From: an uncultured Eubacterium sp.
GTDB lineage: Bacteria > Bacillota > Clostridia > Lachnospirales > Lachnospiraceae
Length of the DNA stretch: 56,308 nt
NCBI GenBank assembly: GCA_900551945.1
Contig: URYE01000009.1
Location: 1 to 56,308 of the forward strand
Reading direction: 5' to 3'
Shown: positions 17,427 to 26,836 of the stretch, piece after piece
Position numbering within the stretch: position 1 is the first letter of the stretch
How the letters are laid out: the number at the start of each line of letters is the position of its first letter
Made by a program: the position numbers and the translations under genes
Notes under the pieces: generated by a model
Told to the model about the DNA's origin: nothing
What the model saw: only the letters and a program-made list of their open reading frames with translations
The model's database searches: none

Positions 17427-18674
17427 TTACATAAGCCAACAATCAGAGTTATACCACAAAAATAGTAACCATATCTCTGCAATTGCAAAGAACACAAGTA
17501 TTATCCACTTTAAGTACTTTAACTTTCCAGTCATATTTGTAAGCAAATCATACATTCCTATAAACGCAACATAAGCTCCCACTGTAAATCGACAAGTACT
17601 CATTACATGAGAAGTCAGCGCTATAAGAAGTGTGACAATACCAAATGTTGCAAGTGAATAATATCTTCTATATATCATATAACCATATAATATAAGTATT
17701 CCAATGCAGAACCATCCCATATATGTATATCTAGGCTCAATCTGACCTGTACAGGCTTTCCAAAGAACTCCTATTATTGGAAAATACTCATCTTCTCTCC
17801 ACGCAATCTGAACATTCTTATATGCCCAAGGGTCACCACAAAAGAACCTTAAAAAAGTCATATAACAAAATGCACCCAACGGACAAATCATTATTGAAAA
17901 TACTTTCTGTGGAACTTTTATAACTTCACAAATAAACTTCTTTATACCAACAAAACTAATTCTTTCACCATTGTTAATATCCATATACATTTCTATTATA
18001 AGCGCAAATACAAGCGTACAACCGACAATTCTAGTACCACTAGCGAGTGCCGACATTAGCCCTGCTAACACATACTTTTTCTTTGCACTAAAATAAAAGA
18101 ACAAAGAAATAAACATTACAAATGCCGCTTCTGTATACATAGACGCAAAATAAAATGAATATGGTCCTGCGAGCATAAGTACCGCAAGCAACATTCCATC
18201 ATCTTGTCTTACAGCCTGTGTAAACTTTTCCATTCTACTGCCATCATTAACAGCTCCAACGCATGATAACTTAATGCTTCTAGCCTTTATCACACGCATA
18301 TATTTAACAGCTACAAATGAAGCTATAAAAATACACACATTAGATACAAGCATACCAACAAAATAAGTATCCATTTTCCAAAACGTCAAGGCTTTAACAA
18401 TCTGACACATAATAACATACACAGGGAAAAATGCCCAGTTAGCTTGTGGGTCAGTGTCCCATGGAAATGTATATCCATTATTTACCATAAAGTAATACCT
18501 TTTTGCGTCCCATTGGTTCATTAAAAATGTTATAGACCTATCTGTTCCCATGTTAATATTATAGATTACCATTAGTATAAGCATAAGAAGCCTTGAAGCT
18601 GCCATTATAAACAACAGCTTCACAAATAATGCAAAATTCTCGTTTTCTCGATACCATTTTGCTAATCTTTCCAT
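17427..18674 (-). CDS. PIG-V-like GT-C mannosyltransferase family protein
   Basis: A 415-residue polytopic membrane protein of the GT-C class, resembling the bacterial branch of the PIG-V (GPI mannosyltransferase 2) family. Visible are about ten membrane helices, the first extracytoplasmic loop motif QWDAKRYYFMVNNGY with the catalytic-type Asp, ANWAFFPVY, and SGTRIVG. Such enzymes use polyprenyl-phosphate-mannose as donor outside the membrane. It is the last gene of the operon that runs from 26.4 kb and includes a GDP-mannose synthesis gene. The start has AGGA nine bases upstream. The donor is inferred. Confidence 0.82.
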   Translation of the reverse strand: MERLAKWYRENENFALFVKLLFIMAASRLLMLILMVIYNINMGTDRSITFLMNQWDAKRYYFMVNNGYTFPWDTDPQANWAFFPVYVIMCQIVKALTFWKMDTYFVGMLVSNVCIFIASFVAVKYMRVIKARSIKLSCVGAVNDGSRMEKFTQAVRQDDGMLLAVLMLAGPYSFYFASMYTEAAFVMFISLFFYFSAKKKYVLAGLMSALASGTRIVGCTLVFALIIEMYMDINNGERISFVGIKKFICEVIKVPQKVFSIMICPLGAFCYMTFLRFFCGDPWAYKNVQIAWREDEYFPIIGVLWKACTGQIEPRYTYMGWFCIGILILYGYMIYRRYYSLATFGIVTLLIALTSHVMSTCRFTVGAYVAFIGMYDLLTNMTGKLKYLKWIILVFFAIAEIWLLFLWYNSDCWLM

Positions 18675-18711
18675 AAAATAAAATCCTTTCGTCTGCTATC
18701 AAACAAACTCG

Positions 18712-21435
18712 TTAAAATAGCTGTATAAGCTTTAACACAATCTGATAAATTAGTGCTGGTATAGCTGCAATAGCAGGTATTAAGAACATACCAACAACTA
18801 CTGCATTTAATATCTGGAAATATACAAACTCTCCACAATACTTAAATACATTAGGAACATTTATCTTCTTAAAATGATTAATTATTACACATACTACTAC
18901 AATAAATAACGTAGCAAGCGATATTAAAAGCCCTTCTTTTCTGCCCTTAGCTTCAAATGTCATTTCAATCGTATTTTCACCAGAATAAATATTAACACCT
19001 GTGAAAAGACCTGCGATTGACCTTACCTTAGCTTCCTTACCATTAACAGTAATCTTCCAATTTTCTGTGTTAATAATTGGCATTATCGCATAATTTTTTG
19101 TAGCTGTACCATTCATCTTAATTGTAAGTGAATTGTTAGTAGTTGTAACCTCACACTTATCGTCTTTTCGTGATTCACACATAGCTTTCATTTTATCCAT
19201 ATTAAGCTGACCAATTGTAGTTTCACTTACTTTCATATACCACGCATCATCGTACTCAATACGAACATTAACTGTTTCATTGTTAAAGCAACCAAGATAT
19301 ACAAGATTGTTATTATAATCTGTAAAGTAAGCTGTGTTATTAACATCACCAAGTGTAGGAATTTCAATTGCTTTGTCATTTACATAAATGTGCATTGAGC
19401 TTATAAGCCAAGAACAGTTAGCATCGTTATCCCTATTATTAACATCAACTATATTCATATAAAGAGCACTATTACCATCTATTGTAAGTTCATAATTAGC
19501 TGTTGTTTCAGTTCTACTTAATGAATATGGAATACCTGTTACAAGTTCTTCCTTGTCACCTGTAATTGCTGTATACATAGCATTTTCCATTGTTACCCAG
19601 TTGCCGTTCATATTTTCTGTAGCAATTGACTTATTAACTGCCATAGCAAATGGAAGCTGATAATTAGCCTCATATACTCTATAATCTCCTGCCGTATTCT
19701 TTAATGTGTACATATTGCTATCAAGTGGAAGCTGATTAACGGCTTCTGTTACATGAAGTAACGCATTAGTAAATACCGTTCCACCAGAATCTAACAACCA
19801 AAGGAAATACTTTGAATATCCCCATCTTTTTGCATAACTTTGTGTATCTGATTGAAGTGCGGCTGTAAAGCTTGACAGTGCGCCCCTTCTTAATATTAAT
19901 GGATAATTAGCATTAAGACTGATATCTGGGTTAATAACTCTGTCTGTTGCTGATTCAGTAAGTCCTAGATTGTCATAAACATCATTAGCTAACTGTACAT
20001 AATCTCCAACCTGATAATCTTCGTAAGTATAAAACTTTGGTGGTCCAATAAGTGCATAAGCTCCAATAAATACTTCTACAAATACAAGTATTACAACTGA
20101 TTTACAGTTAAAGTTCTGTCCCTTTTTATTAAGCTTTATTATATACATTGCTGTTAATGCAATAAAAATCACAGCATAAAACACTAGCGCAATAATTTCA
20201 TTATTATCTGGAATAAGATTGTATCCTATTGCAAATGCAACACATACCACCAATGCAAATATTGCCTGTCTTTTTATTAAGGACTTATCAATTGCCATAT
20301 CTTTATACATTTTTTCAGCATAATAAGAAGCTACTGATATAAGTGTAAATGATATTAAATAACCATTCCTAAGAGAATAACCATTATATGAACCAAAATG
20401 CCACATAAGATTAATTCCTTGTACTACCATAGGAAGTAACACAAGTGCACAAATAAGTCCCATAGAAATTGTCTTTTTCTTTTCAATTTTCCAGTAATTT
20501 CTCATACCTATTACTATTATTGCTATAACAAAAGAAAGACCATAAAGCATAAACCAACGTTGAAATGCAGCCATTGCCCCATCAGAAGTAATTGCACTTG
20601 TTATCCAGCCTTTGTACTGGTCTAATAGATTACCACCCGAACTTCCTCTTTGTGAGCTTGAAAGCTGTGTCATAACTGGTATAAGTACAAAGCAAGAAAG
20701 TCCCATACCTGCAACAGTGCCAATTCCCAAGTCCCATATCTGACTTTTCCACTTTTTCTTCTGCTCACTTGTAAGAATATATATACCACTAAGCAAAAAG
20801 ATATATACAAGTGACATAGCACTAAGATAGTAATTCATTATAAATATAAGTGCTACCATTATAATATAGAAAAGCTTTTTGCCATTTTTCATAAGACTTT
20901 CAAAGGAAAGCATTAATAATGGAAATAATGCAACTATATCCATCCAAGGTGTAAATGCAGAACCATAAAGGACTACATATCCGCAAAGTGAAAACATTAC
21001 AGAAAATGTTATCTTTAAACAGTCCATAAGCTTTGTATATTTTTTGTCAAGATATATGTACATAGTAACTGACATTACTACCATCTTAACCACTGTAAGA
21101 ATTGATATGCTTTCCAATATAAGATTTCTAGGTATAAAATATAACAACAAGTTAAATGGGCTTAACATTGTAAATGCTGAAATACTCATCGACACATTAG
21201 TTCCAAGTCCTGTATACCAATCAAACCACAATGAAGCATCACCATGCAGCCAATCCCAAAGATGTGTATAAAGTGGGGCTACTTGCTGCATATTGTCAAA
21301 ATAATCTATTCTATTACTTCCAAATGGCCATATCCCCTTAAAAATAAGTGTAAATACCACAACCGCTAGTGTTATAAGCCCAGAAATAGCGCATTTTTTA
21401 ACATTATTTCTGTTAAACGTACTTTTTTCTTTCAT
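18712..21435 (-). CDS. YfhO-family membrane protein (GT-C type)
   Basis: A 907-residue polytopic protein of the YfhO family, thought to be GT-C glycosyltransferases that decorate lipoteichoic acid or other wall glycans using lipid-linked sugars (YfhO in Bacillus and Listeria). About twelve helices occupy residues 20-480, with the Asp-containing first loop RIDYFDNMQQVAPLY. A large extracytoplasmic beta-rich domain (about 490-840) and two C-terminal helices follow. The start at 21435 has AGGA eight bases upstream; an open frame ten codons longer lacks a site. Same operon as the PIG-V-like gene, 37 bases before it. Confidence 0.88.
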   Translation of the reverse strand: MKEKSTFNRNNVKKCAISGLITLAVVVFTLIFKGIWPFGSNRIDYFDNMQQVAPLYTHLWDWLHGDASLWFDWYTGLGTNVSMSISAFTMLSPFNLLLYFIPRNLILESISILTVVKMVVMSVTMYIYLDKKYTKLMDCLKITFSVMFSLCGYVVLYGSAFTPWMDIVALFPLLMLSFESLMKNGKKLFYIIMVALIFIMNYYLSAMSLVYIFLLSGIYILTSEQKKKWKSQIWDLGIGTVAGMGLSCFVLIPVMTQLSSSQRGSSGGNLLDQYKGWITSAITSDGAMAAFQRWFMLYGLSFVIAIIVIGMRNYWKIEKKKTISMGLICALVLLPMVVQGINLMWHFGSYNGYSLRNGYLISFTLISVASYYAEKMYKDMAIDKSLIKRQAIFALVVCVAFAIGYNLIPDNNEIIALVFYAVIFIALTAMYIIKLNKKGQNFNCKSVVILVFVEVFIGAYALIGPPKFYTYEDYQVGDYVQLANDVYDNLGLTESATDRVINPDISLNANYPLILRRGALSSFTAALQSDTQSYAKRWGYSKYFLWLLDSGGTVFTNALLHVTEAVNQLPLDSNMYTLKNTAGDYRVYEANYQLPFAMAVNKSIATENMNGNWVTMENAMYTAITGDKEELVTGIPYSLSRTETTANYELTIDGNSALYMNIVDVNNRDNDANCSWLISSMHIYVNDKAIEIPTLGDVNNTAYFTDYNNNLVYLGCFNNETVNVRIEYDDAWYMKVSETTIGQLNMDKMKAMCESRKDDKCEVTTTNNSLTIKMNGTATKNYAIMPIINTENWKITVNGKEAKVRSIAGLFTGVNIYSGENTIEMTFEAKGRKEGLLISLATLFIVVVCVIINHFKKINVPNVFKYCGEFVYFQILNAVVVGMFLIPAIAAIPALIYQIVLKLIQLF

Positions 21436-21474
21436 AAACAAAATCCTTTCGTTTGTCATAGGCAAAACGCAAGT

Positions 21475-22104
21475 CTATCCGAGTGTTGTACTCCATAGTG
21501 TAAACGTACAATTATTGGTAACAAACTTAATTGTTACAAGTTCACCATTCTTTACTGTATCTGCCTTAAATATGTATGTACCTGCCTTATCAAATGTTCC
21601 AACCACATTATCATTGATATAAACTGTTACAACTTCTTTACTATTATCTTGATTACTTTTATTATTTTTACTAGCTTCATTTATTGAAAAATCTTTTACT
21701 TCTATTGTGTAATCAACATTGTATACAGTGTCTACATTTTCTTGTAACTCGGGTACATAGTAAAGATAGGCTTCGCTGCCATTACTTACACTTCCGTCAT
21801 ACTGTTCACTCTCCCAGCCTTTTCCCTTTCGGCGACAGACCTTATAAGCTACATCACTTCCATTGCGGTCTTTTAGCCCTGTACATATCTCCTTATCTCC
21901 CAAGTTATATGAAAGCTTTTCAAAACCTGGCCAATCTGACAATTCGTGAGTTATATAATACATTTTATATTCTATACCAACATCAGGGTTTTCTCCCCAC
22001 CACAACACTACAACATAAAATATAGCAAGTAGCGCTGTAACAACATATATAAGTATTTTAAAGCACTTTTTGTCAAGAAGATTTTTTTTATTATTAATAC
22101 TCAT
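21475..22104 (-). CDS. Membrane-anchored extracytoplasmic protein, unknown
   Basis: A 209-residue protein with a Lys-rich start, one membrane helix (about residues 16-38) and a beta-rich outer domain containing a Lys/Asn/Ser linker near residue 150. The C-terminal part (VVTVYINDNVVGTFDKAGTYIF) looks like a small carbohydrate-binding or Ig-like fold, but I cannot name a family. It starts 11 bases beyond the ManC/ManA fusion stop with GGTGG five bases before the ATG, and lies 39 bases upstream of yfhO. Its constant neighbour may be YfhO, so an accessory role is conceivable. Confidence 0.75.
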   Translation of the reverse strand: MSINNKKNLLDKKCFKILIYVVTALLAIFYVVVLWWGENPDVGIEYKMYYITHELSDWPGFEKLSYNLGDKEICTGLKDRNGSDVAYKVCRRKGKGWESEQYDGSVSNGSEAYLYYVPELQENVDTVYNVDYTIEVKDFSINEASKNNKSNQDNSKEVVTVYINDNVVGTFDKAGTYIFKADTVKNGELVTIKFVTNNCTFTLWSTTLG

Positions 22105-22114
22105 TAAACCACCA

Positions 22115-24466
22115 TTATACATGTGTAACTATACATGTACCATTTCCTGAAATTGTAATTGTCCTTTTTCCGGCACTTATAAAGAAACTATCTCCTGCTT
22201 TATAATCCATTACTTCTTCAGTTGTTTCTTCTTTTATAGTGCCTTCACCTGCAATAAATAACACAGAAAGAAATGACGCTTCATCAACAACAAGCTTTAC
22301 TTCTTTGAATATCTCATACTTAAAACATTCAAAATACTTGCATTGCACAAGACGTTCCTGAGAATAATTCTCATTTTCTTCAAGCATAACTTCGCTGTTA
22401 TTGTCCTTAACATAAGCCTTTGTATCAACAACATCAAGTGCTTTTGTAACATGAAGCTCTCGTGGATTGCCGAACTTATCTCGTCTATCATAATCATACA
22501 TACGATATGTACTATTAGAATTTTGCTGTATTTCACAAATAAGTATTCCTGCACCTATGGCGTGAATTGTTCCAGCCTTAACCATGACTACATCACCCGG
22601 CTTTACATCTATCTTATTAAGCACCTCTGTAATTGTATTGTTTTTAATTCTTTCGTCTATTTCTTCCTTTGAAACATCTTTTGATAGACCACAGTATAAA
22701 TAAGAATCTGGCTCACAGTCGATTACATACCACATCTCATTTTTACCGTATTCACCTTCATTTTCAAGGGCATATTCATCATCAGGGTGTATCTGTATTG
22801 ACAATGCCTGCTTTGCATCAATAAACTTAATAAGCACCGGAAATCTATCTTGTGCCTGACACTTCCAACCTAATGCTTCCTTACCTATAATTGACAAATA
22901 GTCATTAAACAACATCCCCTTATATCTTCCCGTTGCAATACGACTCTGTCCGTCTGGGTGAGCAGAAAGCTCCCAGCTTTCACCAATTACATCGTAATCA
23001 CATTTTTTGCCAAAAACAGTTCTCAACTTAGTTCCGCCCCAAAGATTATCCTTAAATGCAGGGTCTAGCTTAACTATTGGCGTACTCTTTTCTACAACGT
23101 AATTATCTTCTGTTTCAGAATTGTTGTATATCTTAACCATATCATTTTCTGATACAGTTTCACCAATACCAACTTCAATGATTACTACATTCTTATCTGT
23201 CTTATTGGCAACCTTATGCTTCATTCCAATAGGCACAAATACACTTTCATATCTGTGATAGTCTTGTGTGTCATTTCCTAGTGTAATTGTCGCAGTTCCT
23301 TCAACAACAGCCCAATGCTCACTTCTATATTCATGCTGATGAAGGTTCATACTCATTCCCGGAAATACTGTCACCTTCTTAACTTTATACCCTTCTGAAT
23401 ATGTAAGAAGCTCATGTATGCCCCATTCTCTATATGACAATCTATTATAATCAAAATATGTTTTATACTTTTCTGAATTGTCTTGAATAATCGTCTTAAT
23501 TCCATCAACATTTGCCTTTGAAGATACATATACTGCATCTTCTGTATTTACAACGACAACATCTTTAACATCATTAGTTACAACTAACTGTCTATTTGCA
23601 CTATTAATTACTGTTACATCTTCACAGTTATTTTTTATTACAAAATCATTATGCGATACACTTGATGTTTCTTCTAAATCTGACACATCACCGACATCTT
23701 TCCAATTAATATTAGCTTCTACTACTTTAATATCTGGCTTTTTTTCAAGAATAAACTTCTCAATACTTCCTTCTGGAATATCCTGCATAACTTTTTCTGA
23801 AAACTTAACTGTTCTTCGTATTGCAGGAACTCTCCTTTTTGCGCTACGACAAGTTGTATATAAGTCTGGTGCAAATTGTTTTGCGGCATTAAGCATATCA
23901 CCAGCTCTATATATTAACATTCCACTATTCCATAAAAAGCCATCATCATAACCGAAATTCTGTGCATCACCTAATTTAATTTTTTCAATAAATTTGAGTA
24001 CATTGTGGTCTTGTCTTAAAATATATCCATAATTTACATTTGCCTTGCCCGGTTTTATACCTAAAGATACAATATTTCCTTCTTTTGCAAGCTCCTTTGC
24101 TTCAAGTATCGCATCTTTATATTCAGTCCCCTCTATAAGATTATCTGCTGTAACTGCAAATATAAGCTCAGACTGATTATATAGCATACTTCCTAACATT
24201 ATTGCTGCTGCTGTTCCTTTGGAATTACCTTCAAGTATTACTCTATATTTCAAACCTTGAAAGGCTTTCATTTGACCATTAACAATATTTCTATATGCTT
24301 CTTTTGTAACAATAATAAACTCATCGCAAAATGGCATATTTCTTACTACTGTTTCTTGTAATAATGAACGGCCTTCTTTTATATTCATAAATTGCTTTGG
24401 ATAATTCTTTCGGGATAATGGCCACAAACTGTCGCCACTCCCACCTGCCAATATTACACACTTCAT
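22115..24466 (-). CDS. Three-domain mannose-1-P guanylyltransferase / cupin / class I mannose-6-P isomerase fusion
   Basis: A 783-residue cytosolic fusion. Residues 1-260 are a mannose-1-phosphate guanylyltransferase-like domain; about 345-455 are a type II PMI cupin (YREWGIHELL, NLHQHEYRSEHWAVVEGTATI); about 465-783 are a complete class I phosphomannose isomerase (NLWGGTKL, SIQIHPDDEYA, NEMWYVID, GTIHAIGAG zinc-site motifs). Together they would run fructose-6-P to mannose-6-P and mannose-1-P to GDP-mannose; phosphomannomutase is not seen here. The nucleotidyltransferase signature is altered: GGSGDSLWPLSR instead of GGSGTRLWPLSR, and FIEKIK instead of FVEKP. Its transferase activity is therefore uncertain. 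It is followed by the anchored unknown protein and YfhO. Confidence 0.88.
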   Translation of the reverse strand: MKCVILAGGSGDSLWPLSRKNYPKQFMNIKEGRSLLQETVVRNMPFCDEFIIVTKEAYRNIVNGQMKAFQGLKYRVILEGNSKGTAAAIMLGSMLYNQSELIFAVTADNLIEGTEYKDAILEAKELAKEGNIVSLGIKPGKANVNYGYILRQDHNVLKFIEKIKLGDAQNFGYDDGFLWNSGMLIYRAGDMLNAAKQFAPDLYTTCRSAKRRVPAIRRTVKFSEKVMQDIPEGSIEKFILEKKPDIKVVEANINWKDVGDVSDLEETSSVSHNDFVIKNNCEDVTVINSANRQLVVTNDVKDVVVVNTEDAVYVSSKANVDGIKTIIQDNSEKYKTYFDYNRLSYREWGIHELLTYSEGYKVKKVTVFPGMSMNLHQHEYRSEHWAVVEGTATITLGNDTQDYHRYESVFVPIGMKHKVANKTDKNVVIIEVGIGETVSENDMVKIYNNSETEDNYVVEKSTPIVKLDPAFKDNLWGGTKLRTVFGKKCDYDVIGESWELSAHPDGQSRIATGRYKGMLFNDYLSIIGKEALGWKCQAQDRFPVLIKFIDAKQALSIQIHPDDEYALENEGEYGKNEMWYVIDCEPDSYLYCGLSKDVSKEEIDERIKNNTITEVLNKIDVKPGDVVMVKAGTIHAIGAGILICEIQQNSNSTYRMYDYDRRDKFGNPRELHVTKALDVVDTKAYVKDNNSEVMLEENENYSQERLVQCKYFECFKYEIFKEVKLVVDEASFLSVLFIAGEGTIKEETTEEVMDYKAGDSFFISAGKRTITISGNGTCIVTHV

Positions 24467-24498
24467 ATAAATAACCCTTGCCTTTCCAGCACGTTGTT

Positions 24499-25455
24499 TT
24501 ACTTTGTTTCTATTTCTTTTTCATCAAAATTAATTCGCTCTTCTTCTACAACAAGTGGCCTGTTCATAAGCCTCTTATTCATACTCAATATATACTCACC
24601 CATAAGTCCTATAAATAAAAGCTGTAATGAACCAATAAAACACACTAATAATATAAGTGGCACCATGCCTGCTTGAAATCTGTCCCAATACATAAGCTTC
24701 ATTATGAAATATACAATTGCAATTATTACACTAGCAAAACCTGAAAATGCACCTACAAATGTGGCAAGCCTTAACCCTATCTTAGTGTAAGATGTAAAAC
24801 TTAACATTGCTGCGTCATATAATGTGTAGAAATTATTATGTGTCTTTCCTGCTCGTCTTTGTGGCTGTGTATATTCTATTTCTGTTCTCTTAAATCCTAA
24901 TTCACCAACAATTCCTCTAATAAATGGAATTGGGTCTTTTAAATCTCTAAGCACTTGTACAAAAGACTTGTCATAAAGTCCAAAGCCTGTAAATTGTTCT
25001 ATCTGTTCTACTGAAGACATTTTCTTAATAAGTTTATAATAACATGAGCGTAAAAAATACATTATTGGATTTTCCTTACTCTTTGTCTTTACAGCACAGA
25101 CTATTTTAAACCCTTCTTCCCACTTTGCCACGAGTTTTGGTATCAACTCTATAGGGTCTTGAAAGTCAGCACACACTGGTATTGTACAATCACCCGTCGT
25201 CTGTAATATTCCATAATATGGTGAGTTGAACTGACCGAAGTTCTTAGCATTAAATATCGCCTTTATTTTGTGATTTTTTTCACATATTGCTCTTAACTTC
25301 ACTCTTGTTGAGTCTGTGGAGTCATTATCTATAAACAAAATCTCATAATCATATTGTGGAAGGTCCTTTGCAAACATATCTACTAATGCTTCACTTATAG
25401 GTATTACATTCTCTTCCTCATTATAACAAGGTACCATTATGCTTATTTTTTTCAT
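24499..25455 (-). CDS. GT2 glycosyltransferase, polyprenyl-phosphate sugar synthase-like
   Basis: A 318-residue DPM1/GtrB/ArnC-like enzyme. The GT-A domain (residues 1-220) has ISIMVPCYNEEENV, FIDNDSTDST and the metal-binding region VCADFQDP; two C-terminal helices (about 228-255 and 265-295) anchor it in the membrane. Such enzymes transfer a nucleotide-activated sugar to undecaprenyl phosphate. Its ATG overlaps the stop of the upstream reductase gene (ATGA), so the two are translationally coupled. The donor may be GDP-mannose from the next gene, or the CDP-sugar made by the preceding genes; the sequence cannot decide. Confidence 0.9.
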   Translation of the reverse strand: MKKISIMVPCYNEEENVIPISEALVDMFAKDLPQYDYEILFIDNDSTDSTRVKLRAICEKNHKIKAIFNAKNFGQFNSPYYGILQTTGDCTIPVCADFQDPIELIPKLVAKWEEGFKIVCAVKTKSKENPIMYFLRSCYYKLIKKMSSVEQIEQFTGFGLYDKSFVQVLRDLKDPIPFIRGIVGELGFKRTEIEYTQPQRRAGKTHNNFYTLYDAAMLSFTSYTKIGLRLATFVGAFSGFASVIIAIVYFIMKLMYWDRFQAGMVPLILLVCFIGSLQLLFIGLMGEYILSMNKRLMNRPLVVEEERINFDEKEIETK

Positions 25456-26396
25456 TGCTTTGAATTACCTTTCATATTCATCTTACACCATTCAACAGTT
25501 TCCTTTATTCCCTGTTCAAATGTATATTGTGGCTTAAAGCCTGTATCCTTTGTAAGTTCATCTATATCTGCACAAAGATACATTACCTGCTTTTCTTGGT
25601 ATGGCACTTCTCCAAATCCAATCTTTGCTTCTTTATTAACTGCATCTTTGATATTTTCTATATAATCTTTTAATGGGCGCACCTGTCCGCTTCCTATGCA
25701 ATATATCTTGCCATTAACTCCTTTTTTGCCTAAAAGATACATAGCTAGTCCTGCGTCTTTTGAATAAAGGTAATCCCACATCTGCTCTCCCTTTGTACAA
25801 GCTGGTGTTTCACCGTTTAACAACTTGTAAATAGTACTCATTACCATAGTATTATCGCCATCGTAAGCACCATATATACTAAGTATTCTTGTCCATATAT
25901 GCTTTAAGCCTAACTGTTCACAAAGTCCTCTTGTCATCTGTCCTGCACAAAGCTTCGCCATTCCATATCCATTTTCTGGAAATGTTGGCACTTTGGCATT
26001 TAACTTTCCTTCAAATCTTCCATACTCTGCTTGTGAGCCTGCCCCAACAAATGTATGACACCCTGTTGCTTTTGCCGCTTTTACAGCATCAAGAGCATAT
26101 TTTACATTTAAGTTTTGTCCATACATATTATTACGGCTATTGCCAAATGTTCCGTCCCAACCAAAGTGATAGAACACATCAGCTTTACCATCAATTATAT
26201 CTGAAAGCTTATCAAGATTACACAAGTCACATTCTACTTTTGTAACCATATCGCTTTCTGGTATCCTATCTGCTCTTTTAGAACCAGGTCTTACAACTGC
26301 GATTACTTTAATCCCCTCATCTATTAACTTATTAATCAAAGCTATTCCAATCGAGCCTGTAGGTCCTGTGATAATGGCTCTTTCCATGTTATCCAT
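25452..26396 (-). CDS. NAD(P)-dependent sugar reductase/epimerase (extended SDR), YerF-like candidate
   Basis: A 314-residue extended short-chain dehydrogenase. The N-terminal GPTGSIG nucleotide loop (GxxGxxG type), a Ser in VGAGSQAEYG and the catalytic YGMAK (YxxxK) are present. The position after RfbF, RfbG, RfbH and a YerE-like ThDP enzyme suggests it performs the final reduction in CDP-3,6-dideoxyhexose or branched-chain sugar synthesis, as YerF, RfbJ or RfbS do. A plain 4-epimerase is the alternative. The start has AGGA seven bases upstream. It opens an operon that runs to 17.4 kb. Confidence 0.82.
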   Translation of the reverse strand: MDNMERAIITGPTGSIGIALINKLIDEGIKVIAVVRPGSKRADRIPESDMVTKVECDLCNLDKLSDIIDGKADVFYHFGWDGTFGNSRNNMYGQNLNVKYALDAVKAAKATGCHTFVGAGSQAEYGRFEGKLNAKVPTFPENGYGMAKLCAGQMTRGLCEQLGLKHIWTRILSIYGAYDGDNTMVMSTIYKLLNGETPACTKGEQMWDYLYSKDAGLAMYLLGKKGVNGKIYCIGSGQVRPLKDYIENIKDAVNKEAKIGFGEVPYQEKQVMYLCADIDELTKDTGFKPQYTFEQGIKETVEWCKMNMKGNSKQ

Positions 26397-26836
26397 AAAT
26401 AAATCCTTTCGTTTGCTATATTTAAAATTAGACTCGTTCTAATATAGCACTAGCACATAATATCTAACTGTTTATAGACATTCCAACTCTATAATATCAT
26501 CTCTACAATATGTTATCTTATAATATGATTACATATTTTACAAGTATTTCACAAAAATATAATATTTGTGTTTTATTTAGAAAACAAGTCCCGGTAACAA
26601 TGGAAGTAGGTAAAAAATTTTATAGTATATGGTAAAGGCAAGTAGTTCTTAGTTGTACTATATAGTTCCAGTGATGACCGCACAAGGACGTGCGGTCAAG
26701 CGAGCAGCGACACGATGTCGCATTGCTCGCGCTCACGTCCGTAGCCACAACTTTTTCCAGCACAACTTAGAACTACTTAGCCTTTATCCATCGACTATAA
26801 AATTTTATGCCTACTTCAATTGTGTACAACTTGCCC
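26397..26836. other. Intergenic region with structured repeat and possible promoter
   Basis: 440 bases between the ThDP-enzyme gene and the reductase gene. It contains the 220-bp repeat at 26600-26821, then AT-rich DNA leading to the reductase gene. In that part TTGGAA and TATTAT lie 18 bases apart on the minus strand (about 26467-26496) and an imperfect hairpin with GCTATAT/ATATAGC arms lies at about 26415-26448. A transcript boundary here is likely. Confidence 0.5.
26600..26821. repeat. 220-bp structured repeat with long terminal inverted repeats, copy B
   Basis: The terminal inverted repeats run about 60 bp (TGGAAGTAGG..., AATTTTATAGT..., GTAGTTCTTAG...). The core matches copy A in order: CAGTGATG, hairpin ACCGCAC/GTGCGGT, then GCGAGC/GCTCGC enclosing GCGACACGATGTCGC, then CTCACGTCCGTA. 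Both stems differ from copy A on both sides while staying paired. No ORF. It lies 16 bases past the stop of the ThDP enzyme gene. Confidence 0.87.
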
